Positions 11,036-23,156 of a stretch of DNA of 64,000 bases are shown here, one piece after another. The notes under the pieces were generated by a model, which made no database searches, was not told where the DNA came from, and was given only the letters and a program-made list of their open reading frames with translations. This DNA comes from Cydia pomonella (taxonomy: Eukaryota > Arthropoda > Insecta > Lepidoptera > Tortricidae), in contig NC_084710.1 in the NCBI RefSeq assembly GCF_033807575.1, forward strand, positions 23,882,857-23,946,856, in the 5' to 3' direction. Each line of letters begins with the position of its first letter. The first letter of the stretch is position 1. A program made the translations under genes and the position numbers.

Positions 11036-12640
11036 ACTAAACAGAAACAGTTTGGTGCAGGGTTGTAAAGAGTTGATATGGAAATAGACACAAATCGAGA
11101 CTACTATGCTACTAAACTTACACAAATATACATTTTAAATATACCTACATATATAACAAAATAATATATATAAATAAACATGCATACTCCTATATATAAT
11201 TATTATATACCTAGTGTGAGATATCACGCAGACATTTAGTCGCGAATGTTTTCTAATGAATGCTTACGCAACTTGCTTTTGAATGTTAGCTTGCTCTGAG
11301 CATGTCTGATAGGAAGAGGGGGAGGGAAACAGGGAGGGGGCTTTTTCTCCATGAAATTATTTTTTTTTATCCAATTTTCAGTTTTAATATATATATAAAA
11401 CCTCTCGAAAAAAACACAAATCCAAATTGTACCCATTTAAATTAAATCAGAGCACACTACGTATTCGCGTGCGACGAGTGTTGGACAGAACTATCAGTAG
11501 AGGTAATATTGGTGTCACGAACACCGGTGTACCATTATTGACACAATTAACTAACCATACTTGAATCTTATTGCAATGAGATAAGGTCTACAGTATAAAA
11601 CGTCAATTAAATTTGTTGCTGTTTGTATATCGGACGGATATCCGTAGCGATAACGTATGTGGACTCGATTTTACGGAGTTCCTGCCGGCAGGTCGGTGCA
11701 GAACATTATTTATATTTTCAGAAGTGATGTTTCATAATCATATATTTATTGCAATAACGTTGGTACAATCAAATACAGGTGAAACTTACAAAATTAAGGC
11801 ACAACATGAGACCGAGTTAGGGTATTGCAAAACTAAGAACACACAAAAAAATCTATAATTATTACATAGTCTTGTATAGAATAGAAACAGTTCTCTATTA
11901 AATATTTTTCAAATTGTTAACAAATTTACCAAATTTTTTCTCTTTGGTTATTTCCTTAGGTAGGTTATTGTAAACTTGTATAGTTGTCATATGAGGGCTC
12001 TCTATTAATCTGCAAGTTATTACTTGGTAGGGCTAATCTGTCTTTATGACGCAGGTTCATGTGATAGGTGCAATGATCTTTGGCCTTATAGTATAGGGTT
12101 CGGTGCGTAGAGTTAATACCTATACCTAATTTCTTGAAGAACGTGTCCAACTATCGGGGGTTATTATATTAGGGAGAATCCTGACACAGTTTTTGTAGAA
12201 TAAACAGGTCTGAAACCTCAGTGCTGTTTGCCTTTTTCATGACATGTGTAAATTGAGAACTAACTTTGCGTCGTAATTAAGCATTAACTATGTGCAATGA
12301 AAATGTCTAAACACGGTTTCTGTAGGTAAATTATCCTTTGCCTGGCACTGGTCATTTGCCACACAGAATCAATTTAAACACACATTCGAGTAGTGGACAC
12401 TTCAATCCGTGTGCAGTCTTGTGAAGCTCTACTTCAGTAAGTTCTGCATCGCCGAACACGAAGCTACGCTATCTGTGGAGTCTCCAGTGAAGATTTTTTG
12501 AAACAATTTACGTAATATTGAAACATATGTAAGACGCTAGTCCGTTTACAAATCTTGATCAAAAATTTCGAGAAAATAACAGCGAATAAAAAAAGAACAT
12601 GAAGTATACTTACGTGTAGCTATGGGTAAACCTAAAGATA
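11036..12640. other. unassigned intergenic DNA
   Basis: No supported gene. The small frames at 11236-11436, 11613-11858 and 11965-12150 have no recognisable motifs. Confidence 0.35.
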
Positions 12641-12645
12641 CTAAA

Positions 12646-12775
12646 GATAGGATAGGCTTTGGTTTAATTTTTATTGTAATTTTAATTTTAAGTTAGTTTT
12701 AACTTTAATTTAGTAGTACTTTTATTTTGACATGTAAATTGACTTTATGAATAAATGAGTATGAGTATGAGTAAA
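12646..12775 (+). repeat. probable LINE 3' tail
   Basis: T/A-rich sequence ending TTGACATGTAAATTGACTTT, ATGAATAAATGAGTATGAG and (AGTATG)n. The AATAAA followed by a short tandem tail fits a non-LTR retrotransposon 3' end. No coding part is attached. Confidence 0.4.
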
Positions 12776-13631
12776 GTCGTAGCCTAAGTTTCCGGATAAA
12801 AACTCTTAAGATAGAAGATAATTCCGCTAATTTGTAGTTTTGTTAACGTCTCTTTTGTTTTTCGTTTACTTCTTATTTTATATCATTATGTATTGTTTTC
12901 GTCGCTACTTCTTTATTCATCTTGTTCGTTTTTTGTGATTATCTATATTGGTCAATGTCTCTCTTAACATGTCTTATTCATTTTTCATCTTATTCATATC
13001 ATATTCGTTTCTTTTACGGAAAACGAATGAGATAAGCCATGCTGATACCTTAATTTTGAAAATTGCCTACTCCAAAGCTTTTTCCTTCTGTGGCGTGAAC
13101 ACAATTTCTTCGAATGCCTAAGGCTGAGACGGTCAGCACTTGGACATCGGCGATGCGACAATACACGTACGCACTACACCCACTCACTCCACAGACTAAA
13201 TCTATTCCGCTTTCGGACTTTACAAACCGTCACTTTAGCCAAAGAAGTAAGGTGTAAAGAAATAAACAGTGTCTAAATTTTGTACACACATGATGGCCTC
13301 TTTAATAACGTACTTAGACGCTTGTTAGGGCAAAGTTTATTAGAGACTCCTTTATGCTGAGTTTCTGGTCTAAGTGAGATGTTAAGTTTAAGTCGGGATT
13401 AAGTTAAGGGTCCTGTCCGCCCGGGGCATTCTTAAACTTATAGGTTCCCAAATTTAGTGGAGACAAGGTTTTTATTTTACACTTTGGCACGGTGTGAGAA
13501 ACCTCTCAAGGATTTAACTTTGGGTTGGAAATATAAAACATGTTGAACGGTAAATTAGGGAATAGTGAAACAGCAAAGTATTTTAGAAATTCGTAGAAGA
13601 TGTTTAAATATTTTTACTTTTGTTGCAGGAA

Positions 13632-13750
13632 TGACAATTCTTAAAAGCTCTCTGCACCTACAGTAAGCAGAAAGAGCTTTTAAGAATTGACATTCATTGA
13701 TTTGATATTTGACATCAGAAATGTCAATTCTTAAAAAGTTCTCTCACCTA
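13632..13750. repeat. inverted repeat with third copy of the arm
   Basis: Left arm TGACAATTCTTAAAAGCTCT pairs with right arm AGAGCTTTTAAGAATTGACA around a loop of about 18 bases (13632-13693). A third related arm, ATGTCAATTCTTAAAAAGTT, follows at about 13719. It may be a fold-back element with a partial copy next to it. Confidence 0.65.
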
Positions 13751-13823
13751 CGTGTTGTGACTATTGTGAGTATAAGAAACTTTGTAAATTCATGATTTTG
13801 TACTTTAAATCCCATTTTAAGCT

Positions 13824-13915
13824 TAGGATCTACGTCTGGTAATTTCATTATGAATGTTTCTTCTATTTTTTAACCAAGTTGAAAACGTTTGTTTATTCAT
13901 GTCATTAATTTAGTA
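13824..13915. repeat. 92-bp direct repeat, left copy
   Basis: The copy runs from TAGGATCTACGTCTGGTAAT to GTCATTAATTTAGTA. I see no difference from the copy at 15040-15131. The two flank a 1,124-bp segment with inverted ends. Confidence 0.93.
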
Positions 13916-15039
13916 GACATGCGCGAAACAGTGCTTCAAAAAGTAATGCTATATCACATCACTTTTTCGAAAACGTAATGTTACACTGAGATATCACATC
14001 ACTTATCACTCGAAACGAAACATTTACCCGAACGAATACAGCGCGCGGGCGCGCGCGTGATGGCAACATCACACTCATCACAGTCATCACAGTACTAACT
14101 ACATTACGCAGCGAGTGTTAGGACTCTAGGGCGTATCATATCGGCGCGTCGATCTATTACGCATTGTGTTTTGTCACCGTCATGTGATAGATCGTTTTTG
14201 TTAATGTTTTTATTTTTATAGTCGTAAAATATGCATCATAGATAAAAAATAAAAGAAAATATCTGTTAATTAATGAGATAACGCCATCGAGAGTCACGTA
14301 GTAGTATATTTATTTGGGTATATCAATAAAATTATGATATGATACTGATACGAGAATGTACTGTAAACACTAGCTCACTATTAAATTAAAGATGAATAAG
14401 TAACTTCACTCGTGCTTAATTTAGTTTGCCGGGAAAGTCAACCAAACCAAACATTTCACAACAATAATAAACAGTAAATACGTTTTTGTTCGTCAAATTC
14501 AAACTCGCAAGCGAATTATCATTTAGCCTCATCCTTATAGGTAAAATACTAAAAACATTGTAAGCTCTATGTTAACGCATTACAGTTTTAAATCGATTGC
14601 AGGTGCAAAAATCCGTTATCGTATCAATTTAATGAAATTTGCAATAACTCAAATGCGACTGCTACCGACCGGCCGAGCGGACCGATCCGAAGTGTTCCGA
14701 AAGCATTGCGGAATGAGAGCGAGCGAGCAGTGAGTGCGGGTGCGAGCGGGATAGCAAAGTAATGATAGCATGGCAAACAAACATCACACATCACACCATC
14801 ACGTCTCATTGCTCATTATACATTACGCGGATTGTATATAGACTTGAACGGACCTTTCGTACCGACTACCGGCGCGTCAATCTATATTGATGCTTTACGA
14901 GTTTACGCGCGCTTCGGCCAGTCATGTGCTCGAGTGATGTTTGAAGTAATGCTTGGTTTCTCGGAGTGATGCGTAATGCAATATTACGCGTTTGAGTGAT
15001 ATCTCATTTGTGATGTTACGCGCATTACTTACACATGTC
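13916..15039. mobile_element. unclassified 1.12-kb segment with GACATG/CATGTC ends
   Basis: The segment starts GACATGCGCG and ends ACACATGTC, giving a 6-bp inverted terminus. It lies exactly between two identical 92-bp direct repeats. Both subterminal zones are packed with related short words in opposite orientation. GAGATATCACATCACTTATC lies on the left, and GAGATATCACTC lies on the right when reverse complemented. TAATG and GTGATG words occur many times. Both zones contain a GGCGCGTC(G/A)ATCTAT motif (about 14143 and 14871) in direct orientation. The centre is AT-rich. No protein is encoded. It is clearly bounded, but I cannot place it in a transposon superfamily. Confidence 0.6.
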
Positions 15040-15131
15040 TAGGATCTACGTCTGGTAATTTCATTATGAATGTTTCTTCTATTTTTTAACCAAGTTGAAA
15101 ACGTTTGTTTATTCATGTCATTAATTTAGTA
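15040..15131. repeat. 92-bp direct repeat, right copy
   Basis: Identical by eye to 13824-13915. Sequence beyond its right edge (AAAATTAAAG) no longer matches the left copy. Confidence 0.93.
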
Positions 15132-16015
15132 AAAATTAAAGTACGTGGAAATTATTCTATTGTATTTTTTTGAAAAACTGACAAATCATGAACACTCACG
15201 TTTTTCCAATGAATATGTAATTACTTATATTTCAAACCACTTGGAAAACAAATAAAATTATTCCGTACTTAGATACTTTACTAAACCCATTGTCTCAAAC
15301 AAAAGGCTAAGCCAAACTAATGATCAAGGAACCGTCATTAGCCAAAAATGCAGTGAAAGAGTCAGTCTAACTTACCACATAAAAGGGCTTTTGTATATAG
15401 GAAAAGAGGGTCACTTATGACGTTTTGTAAAATAGACTTCCCATTCTTCAGGCGCATCTTTTGTGTGCCCCTCTCGGGGTAATAAATTTGTTACACGGTG
15501 AGGGTGAAAAGAACAAGTCATTTCAATGTTCTTCTTAAGGGTTTTTGTGCATAATGTTGGAAGGGCTTAAGTGTGGAAGGTAGCCTGTATTTCAATAAAT
15601 AAATTTGCGTGGAAAATTCAGGGTCGCTAATTAATGATATTACTGTTGACAAATAGGTACAGTCTGATAATACATTTAGTCAAAAGTATTAAGCAGATGA
15701 AAGCTAAGAAAACAAGATTATGCACCTTTTCTTTACAAGCAAACGGACCTGCCTGATGGTAAGCGATCTCCACGGCTATGCGCGTTACTTTATAAATCTG
15801 TAGGTATGTATAGTCCTTCGAAGAACTCCATACTGTAGCTCATTGCACATTTCAAAAGTAATTTAAATTTGTGTAAATATGCGAACAAATATGCCTTTTA
15901 GAACATATCATACCTACTTAAAAGTGAGAGCTGAAATTCAACCAACTTTGTTCATCACACTAATGGCGTCACTGAAGTCCAAGATTAGCAAACGAGCGAT
16001 ACGAGTTGTAATTAC
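15132..16015. other. unassigned, with partial repeat at 15730-15800
   Basis: The only recognisable part is a short minus-strand match to the repeat at 1036-1160 (AAGCAAACGGACCTGCCTGA followed by TGGTAAGCGATCTCC). Confidence 0.4.
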
Positions 16016-16260
16016 CTGAGCCCACTGCTGGGCTCATCCAATTGCCGCGGGCTAACGGCCCAACTTGCATAATAACCGGGAGATTACACGGGCCGAACAT
16101 AGCGGACACGGGTGCAGCAGGCTCACCAATGTACCCACTGCTGGGCTCATCCCACTGCCGCGACCTGACGGCGCAACTTGCTCAATAACCGGGAAATTAC
16201 ACGGGCACAATACAATGGATGCAGTTATAGCAGGCCCTCATCGTCTCTACCAAATGTTGG
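16016..16260. repeat. imperfect tandem duplication, ~117-bp unit
   Basis: The block CCCACTGCTGGGCTCATCC ... CAACTTGCATAATAACCGGG ... ATTACACGGGC occurs at about 16021 and again at about 16135 with scattered substitutions. The 78-codon frame over it (16065-16301) has no recognisable domain and probably reflects the GC-richer repeat. Confidence 0.7.
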
Positions 16261-18219
16261 GCCAACCCAATATTAACCAAGAAACTTTCACGAATGCATG
16301 ATTACGCTCATGGGCTTGGGAAGTTATTAGTGTCACCTCGCTAATGCGTTATAGTACATACAGTAAGACTCATCTTCGCATACAGCCAAACACTCCTCTC
16401 CGATCTTCGGTTTGGTACCTGCATGCCAAAATTTTTAATTGATTTCAAATATGGATGAGTTGCAAAACATGTAATAAATTAGGTGAATAAATACTTTATT
16501 ATTATGTTTGGAGATATCCGCATGATAAAATGCATCACTTTTTAACACCGTGCAATTGAAAGAGATAGAGATTTTCATCTTGACGCTGCGCTGTTACGTA
16601 GAACAATTCTGAATCAGCGCTGGAATTTTCCAGGATCATGCTGCAATGAGACCATTTCATGGCACTTACTCCTATGTTTTTCTGTTTTGTATAATTTTAT
16701 ATTCTATGTTTGTGGTTTTTTGCTGTGATTACCTATTTCTGCTTTATTCTATCTATATCCATGCAGCAACTACAACTACGCAACGAACTTACAGGATTTA
16801 AGCATTTTCTTAGCTACAAACGAGAATCGCAATTAACTCCTGAGTATCTCCGACTTACTGGGGGAATCGCAACAACAAACAACAGATCCTCAGAAAATAA
16901 ACCTACTGTTTTCGGTCTCCTGCTTATAAGGTGCGCTAACAGTAAACAATACTCATAGCGGAATTGAATATTAAGATAGGTGGAGAAGGTACAAATAGTT
17001 GCGAACTGAGAGTAATCAAGCGGGATATTAATGTTTACGGCGGTATGAGGTGTACACGTTACCACTTAGTTTATGCTTTTGAACTATTAGAATTTGGTAT
17101 CAAGATCGGGTAAGTATATCGTCAAATCATCTTAAGGGTACTACATCTTAAGAATTACCCAATACAGTTTAGAGTTCTAGCCCGTAGAGTTCAGAGAACA
17201 ATTTTTTTTTGGTCTATAATCATAATAGATATATAGGGATCTTAATATACCAAGTTAATTCTTCACTTCGTGTTTGGTAAGCGCTATTTAAACTCGATAT
17301 ATTGGTTAATTTGCAATGAGAGAGATGAGATGGATATGGATGGTATTTTGTACGGACTTAGACCAAAATATTGCTTTGTTAAAAGTAGTTACTCGTAAAG
17401 AGCAGGCAGATCGGGATTTTCCTAAGCATATCATGAAACGTATAATTTTTTTCTCGTTCCCTGAGTCAAAGTCAACGGCGCTCCGCTACGCGGGGCTCCT
17501 ATTTCTGGACAATTTGACCTTCGGGCATCTGAAGCAACCGAACGAACCTACCCTACCTATATAGGTTTAATATGACCTCCGTCAAAACACTACACAGGAA
17601 CATTACGTTCTGCCTGATCTTACGATCGGCCGAAGACATATACATACCGTCAAAGGTCGACCGGCTTCTGCCTAGGTATTCACTGACTTGAACATCCAGG
17701 ATTAATTAAATCCAAGAGCTTCTCAACTAAACCTGACGGATCTGAACCTCCAATTCAATAGAATTCATGTTAATACAAATTGATAGACACTGGTAAAGAG
17801 AAATAATTTTAATCATGAATCTCGACAACAATAACAAGAGACATGACAAATAACAAGACGTGGTAACCTATTTTTTTTAATCACAAGGAAATTTTAATTC
17901 TTATCGTATTTTCATAAAAAACAGTTTAATAGCGTTTGATTATGTAAACTACCTTAACATTGCCTTCTGCAACAAAAACAAATCTGGCTTAAGAATCAAG
18001 TTTTCTAATATACAAATAATAACAATATATTATAATGTAATAATATATACTCGTAATGTATAATAATATATCAAAATCCTAATAATTGGAGAAAGGCTAC
18101 CATTTCTACAGGAGGAAGGAGGAATGGACCTAATACGAGTATGCTTTCATCAATGAGGTAGAAAACTACACCTACCTACAGTGGAATTGCATCTAATCTT
18201 GATTCGCCTCATATTCTGA
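16261..18219. other. unassigned intergenic DNA
   Basis: No supported gene. The frames at 16710-16958 (+) and 16814-17065 (-) overlap on opposite strands and show no motif. Confidence 0.35.
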
Positions 18220-18486
18220 TGACCGGTTTGGCCTAGTGGGTAGTGTCTGCCCTGCCTACAAAGCTGATGGTCCCGGGTTCAAATCCTGGTAAGGGCATTT
18301 ATTCGTGTGATGAGCATGGATATTTGTTCCTGAGTCATGGGTGTTTTCTATGTATTTAAGTATTTATAAATATTTATATATTATATATATCGTTGTCTAA
18401 GTACCCTCAACACAAGCCTTATTGAGCTTACTGTGGGACTTAATCAATTTGTGTAATAATGTCCTATAATATTTATTTATTTATTT
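18220..18486 (+). repeat. tRNA-derived SINE, full length
   Basis: Same element as 3188-3455: GACCGGTTTGGCCTAGTGGG head, GGTTCAAATCC B-box-like motif, CTTATTGAGCTTACTGTGGG body and (TTTA)n tail. It carries a small insertion after GGGTAGTG relative to the other copies. Confidence 0.88.
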
Positions 18487-18960
18487 GCAATTAACCCCTG
18501 ATCTTGTGTGACATCATGACCTAATCCAAGTTCCTCTATCTATTTCCATGTCCATGAAACACATTTGTAACTTGTGCCCACACTCATTACATATGCTCCA
18601 AATGTCCCAAGTAACCCAGTGAAGATACAAGAATAGTCCCGTCTCTCATCAATAATTACAGGCCAGCTCGTACACTCGCCGGACTTGAAGCCGCAACTTG
18701 GAAGTTGCTACAACTTGCTCATATATTTGCGTCGTGCTGGTACAGTGCTGGTAGTGTTATCAGTACGTTGACTGCACTTATAATAATAAGTTCACGCTGT
18801 AATTTCAGTTACACTGTATTGTAAGTGGAACAGCCCTCTCATGCTTCACGTATAAATGCAAATGACAATTCACCTATATTCCCATATTTAACATAAGCTT
18901 GATAGCTTTGCACGGTAACTCATGTATCACGTGTCACTCTGAGATGTTCCGGAGCGCCTA

Positions 18961-19146
18961 CCGACTCTAAGATACGTCAACTTTACGATATGTCAAACAT
19001 TTGCTAAAGATACAATATGGATTAAAATTGTCATTGTCATAAGTGACATGTCTTCAAACAAAAACGTCACTTTTGATACTGACATATCCAATCCATATCG
19101 TATCATTGGGAATTTTTTGACGTATCGAAGTGAAGTTCGAATCGGA
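18961..19146. mobile_element. MITE of the CGATTCGAAC family
   Basis: The left end is CCGACTCTAAGATACGTCA. The right end, reverse complemented, is CCGATTCGAACTTCACTTCG, then ATACGTCA. Internal words AACAAAAACGTCACTTTTGA and ATCCATATCGTATC are shared with 9061-9205. It is non-coding; the 63-codon minus frame inside it is not a gene. Confidence 0.6.
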
Positions 19147-19153
19147 CCGTAAA

Positions 19154-20156
19154 TCTCCTGTAGTGTTATAAGTATTATGTTCATCTTTTTATAATTTATA
19201 TTGTATATATTGTAGATCTAAATCATGCCTGAATTTATGTATACTCCAGTGTATTCTCTAGTATGTTACGATTCTATGACACAAGTAAAAAATAAGATCT
19301 GTATGGACCCATATACATATAGATTTCAAAAATACCTACGTTCTTATTGCAACAAGCCGTTTCAATGTGGGAGGTTCACATCACATGGCGACCCTGTCGG
19401 GATGTCGGTTGAAGGGATGGAGTTTGAGAGTTCTTAATAGTGCTGTAGACCAGTGTAAGTGTTGTTGTTGTTATCAGTTTTGAAGTTAAAATACTGTATA
19501 TTTCAGAACGTTGGTGCTAATCCGGCCGGCCCGTGCGGCAGAGTTTACAATTTGCTATTTAATCTATTTTGGATCTTCGCTGAGTTTGCACGAGAGGTGC
19601 AGCGTCGCTAGGTATAATCACGTTATCGACGTTCATTTGGTTAGCAGGGATTTTGTTTGAGTAAGTATACATTTTTATCGATTCTTCGCATAAACTTACA
19701 TCTTACTTCCGAAGTGTGGCAATCGCAATGGAGAAACTCATTTGATTCCAACAAATGAAGGTATTGGGAACTTACATATTGGTATCATAGAGTTGGCAAT
19801 TATTCGCCGATTTAAAATAGTTTTTCTTGCATATTGACAATATTTTTTTTATCATAATTGTTATAAACGATATTGTTGTTCTTCTTGTTTACATCTGTGA
19901 CATTCGATGACTTACAACGTCTATTGTAAAATAGTCTCCTTGCCATTAAAATAAATTAGTACCAGTGAAAATCCGGAACATGAAGGAGGCCAACTTAAAT
20001 CTTGTTAGGGTATAACAAAGAAATATAACATTTATAATTTCGTATGTATTTTGACATGTACGTTTATTTTTTATTTTCTCTTTATTTCTACCGTATTGAA
20101 CGAATCGAATTGAATTGAATTAATTTTTTTACAGAATAGGAGATTAATTACCCAAA
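19154..20156. other. unassigned intergenic DNA
   Basis: AT-rich, with no supported feature. Confidence 0.3.
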
Positions 20157-20171
20157 GGGGGGGGGGGGGGG
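20157..20171 (+). repeat. 15-base G run
   Basis: An uninterrupted run of 15 G in an AT-rich setting. It could form G-quadruplex-type structure. The exact length may be unreliable from sequencing slippage. Similar runs are at 55574-55588 and 55865-55882. Confidence 0.8.
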
Positions 20172-20695
20172 ACTATGACCATTTGACGGTAAATTATTCT
20201 ATGTGATTTTCTTTAATCGGCGTCAAGCCCCATTTAGGCAGTTCAAGTACTTGTATGGTATATTCGCAACATACCCATACAATGATACATTGCTAACTAC
20301 AGCATAAAAAAACGTAACGAAAATCGCATGCAAGTTTTTGAACCGTCTAAATGGATCTTAAGTATAACCATGTCCCATGTTTGCCCAGGTTTGTACTAAT
20401 AATGTTAAGTAAAAAGTTACCCTGTTAGTAATTAAAATGTAACTCGCAATTTTATACCTAGTCAAATTAATTTCATTCACATTATTTTCACAAAACTGAA
20501 TTTTTTGTATAGTCGTGAAAGAATGACGACATTGTGACGAGATGAAATCATCTGTAAATATAAATAACAGCAACACAACGTTACATGAACCTATTTTTGC
20601 ATACATCTATTAGCTACAATACAAAGCATATTGTATTGTATGCGAGTGTAAAGCAACACAAACAACGGAATCCAATACTAAACTACAACACAGTC

Positions 20696-20975
20696 CAGGG
20701 GCCCAACTTCCCGCGGTCAGTTTACCTAAGACTAAACACCTCATACGTTGCCGACCCCTGACTTCCTACAAGACTCTAATCCCTATACGGAGTGTTCTTT
20801 CAATTTAAACTCATTTCGCGAGAATGTCTAAAGTGCCGGGCAGGGGTGGGCAACCGCGGTCAGTTTTACCTAAGATGGGCTCTCAACACTTTGCACCGTC
20901 GTTACCGACCCCTGACTTTGTATTAGACTTACTCTTAGCTATACAGAGTGTAGTAATTAATGAAATAAAGTCCGC
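20696..20975. repeat. imperfect direct duplication, ~150-bp offset
   Basis: CCGCGGTCAGTTTACCTAAG ... GTTGCCGACCCCTGACTT occurs near 20711 and again, as CCGCGGTCAGTTTTACCTAA ... GTTACCGACCCCTGACTT, near 20855. The 124-codon frame that starts at 20824 covers the second copy, has low-complexity sequence downstream and no recognisable domain. I do not call it a gene. Confidence 0.6.
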
Positions 20976-22003
20976 TGTTGAGGGATTTTTAACAACTAAA
21001 TTATACATTTTTGTTACTGTTATTGGCCTAATACTATGTAAAAATACCTATGTAAATTGTATATCTACGGCTGTTGTTGTCCTGAATACCAATAAAAAAA
21101 AATACATACTTTCTGCAAACTATTTTAACACAGAAAATCATCAACAAAATAACCTTATCCATATGAATTATATAATTCCAAAAACAAAACTTGTATAGTA
21201 CTCTTGCTGACATTTTTAGATCCCTTTTTTCGTGCTTCATAAAGTACCGTTTTTTATACACCTTTAAATAAATAATAAATATATTTTGCACTTATAATTA
21301 TAATTAAAGGTTAGTCTTAAACTGCTAGTATTTAAAACGTAATGATAAATTAGGTAATATACATATATATATGTCGTGGCCCGATCATAGATTTTTATAG
21401 TTTCATGAAATGTCATTTTAGAATTGATCAGTTCATGATAATATGGTTTGATTAGGTTTGACTTTTTATGATATGGCCAACCGATCATTTCATGACTTGA
21501 TTGCCACATCAGAATCAATTCTAAGATCTGACCACAACATACACACCACAAAATATAAAATAATTCCACAAATTGTCAATAGTGTTATAATAGCTTGGCA
21601 TAAAATCAGTTTTAGACAAAAATATTTCAGTTATTCCAAATATTTTTAAAGCACACTTCAACAAGATATAATTAGAGTCGGACCAAGATATCTCTGTATG
21701 GCATTTAAAAAAACAACAAATTTATTTCAAATATGACGTTTATAATGACACGGCCACACTTTGTTCTGTTCAAGAGCAAAGTTAACTCAGAAACCCTTTA
21801 CATCTAAACTAATTTAATTTAATTTTCACACATCCTGTAGTTGCAGGGTGGGCACACACGGAAACTTAACGCAAATACCGCCCTCCGCCGTCCGAGAACA
21901 ATTTCTTAATCGCCCATAACTCGGACCAACTACATTCGCTCAGTGTTGCGATTAAAATTTGGATTCAATTAAGGAGGGACTTGAACGTCGTGAACTTAAG
22001 GTA
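20976..22003. other. unassigned intergenic DNA
   Basis: AT-rich. Overlapping frames on both strands (21034-21649) show no motif and look like chance. Confidence 0.35.
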
Positions 22004-22329
22004 TATACCTACTCCTGACCGTTTTCGGCCACGGCGACTGCTTCAACTCCTTTTTTGGCGTTCATGTGCTCTCGTGTGGCTGACGTAGCCGAGGGCACGA
22101 GAGAACCATCAACATAATTATAGCTGATCACCACTGGTGGTCGGGCTTTCAGCTCATCCCACTTGCCGTCCAGTTCTGTTCGACGACGGGATTCAAAAAT
22201 ATGCGTTTGTTTCTTGACCAAAGATCTCCTCCCAGGGCGGTTGGCGGCCTGCTTCTCCTACTGTAGGGGCTCAATGTCGCAGTCCTTCATGTAGCGTTTA
22301 AGCACGTCCCTGTACCTGAGGAGTTGTCC
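22004..22329 (-). pseudogene. 5'-truncated LINE ORF2 C-terminal fragment
   Basis: The minus-strand frame reads QLLRYRDVLKRYMKDCDIEP, then an internal TAG, then a basic stretch with ESRRRTELDGKWDELKARPP and ATREHMNAKK. I recognise the 'RYRDVLKRYMKDCDI' and 'RRRTELDGKWDELKARPP' style as the region after the reverse transcriptase in an endonuclease-type LINE (RTE-like). The zinc-finger cysteines expected near the end are missing, apparently because of a small deletion. TGAACTTAAGGTA occurs on both sides (21991-22003 and 22330-22342), an exact 13-bp target-site duplication. The fragment is therefore a complete short insertion that was truncated at its 5' end on arrival. Confidence 0.75.
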
Positions 22330-22477
22330 TGAACTTAAGGTAAGGGTTTGATAGCGGTCGTAAAAGTTTTGTACACGATAAGAATTTAATTAATCCATCG
22401 TTCTTTTTCTAGTTTGGAGCATCCACGAAATTATTAAGACAATTTAGTAGATACGGTTGCCCCATTCTAAACGTTAG

Positions 22478-22735
22478 TGGCCTAGCGGTAAGAGCGTGCG
22501 ACTTCCGAAGGTCACGGATTCAGAACCCGGCTCGTATCAATGAGTTTTTCGAAACTTGATATTTCATATTTATCATTTGATATTTACTAGTCGCTTTTCG
22601 GTGAAGGAAAAGATCGTGTGGAAACCGGACTAATCCTAATAAGGTCTAGTTTACTCTCAGGGTTGGAAGGTCAGATGGTAATCGTTTTCTTAAACAGTAG
22701 TGCCTACGCCAAAAAGCCGGGATATTTTTTTTTAT
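22478..22735 (+). repeat. second SINE family, head plus body
   Basis: The tRNA-like head has GTGGCCTAGCGGTAAGAGCG (A-box-like) and a B-box-like region decayed to GATTCAGAACC. The body runs TATTTACTAGTCGCTTTTCG, GGTGAAGGAAAAGATCGTG, GGTTGGAAGGTCAGATGG, then AGTGCCTACGCCAAAA. The last part of the body is lost. Other copies are at 27518-28252 (-) and 57771-58010 (+, lacking the head). Confidence 0.82.
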
Positions 22736-23156
22736 CATGGATGTGAAAAATGATCAGTGAAATGTTCATCGACTTGATACGTTGAAAAATGTAAACAATA
22801 TACGAAATAAAATGCGTTAGTACGGAACAGCTCATGGAAAGCTCCTTGAGCGAGTGGAGCAAAGGTCTCCGTATCAGCGTGGGCAAAAAATGTTTCGCAT
22901 CTCTGCCCAGATTTATCCTCTACAAGTAGCATTTCTCAACTGATTCGTGTAAAATTTTGTGAGCAGGTTGCAGTTTCTTTCTATTGTTTATTGATTTTTT
23001 TTTCAAAAACCATGGGGATTGGCGAAGTCAACTCTTCACAGAGCCACTAAGTAGTTATGCCTAACTCAAAGTTGAAGTTGACCAACTGAATTCAAAGTGT
23101 TAAAAATCAGAACAAAAGGGCGATTAGGTCCTATAAATTTCTTTAATTGACCATGA
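22736..23156. other. unassigned intergenic DNA
   Basis: No supported gene. Overlapping minus-strand frames at 22704-22932 are not convincing. Confidence 0.35.

Noticed and set aside
14040..14056. GCGCGCGGGCGCGCGCG as a CpG-island promoter
   Set aside because: It is a short alternating GC patch within the 1.12-kb segment, with no TATA or gene downstream.
16016..16301. Possible CRISPR-like or regulatory array from the repeated CCCACTGCTGGGCTCATCC
   Set aside because: There are only two diverged copies of a unit of about 117 bp without a repeat-spacer pattern, and the genome is an insect's.
20824..21198. 124-codon plus-strand frame
   Set aside because: It starts in one copy of a local duplication and continues into AT-rich sequence with Lys, Asn and Ile bias. 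No domain or splice context supports a gene.
22478..22550. Possible tRNA gene
   Set aside because: A-box-like and B-box-like motifs are present, but the sequence runs straight into a SINE body and the same module heads other SINE copies. The tRNA-like heads at 3188, 6010, 18220, 28040, 50925 and 62232 were rejected as tRNA genes for the same reason.
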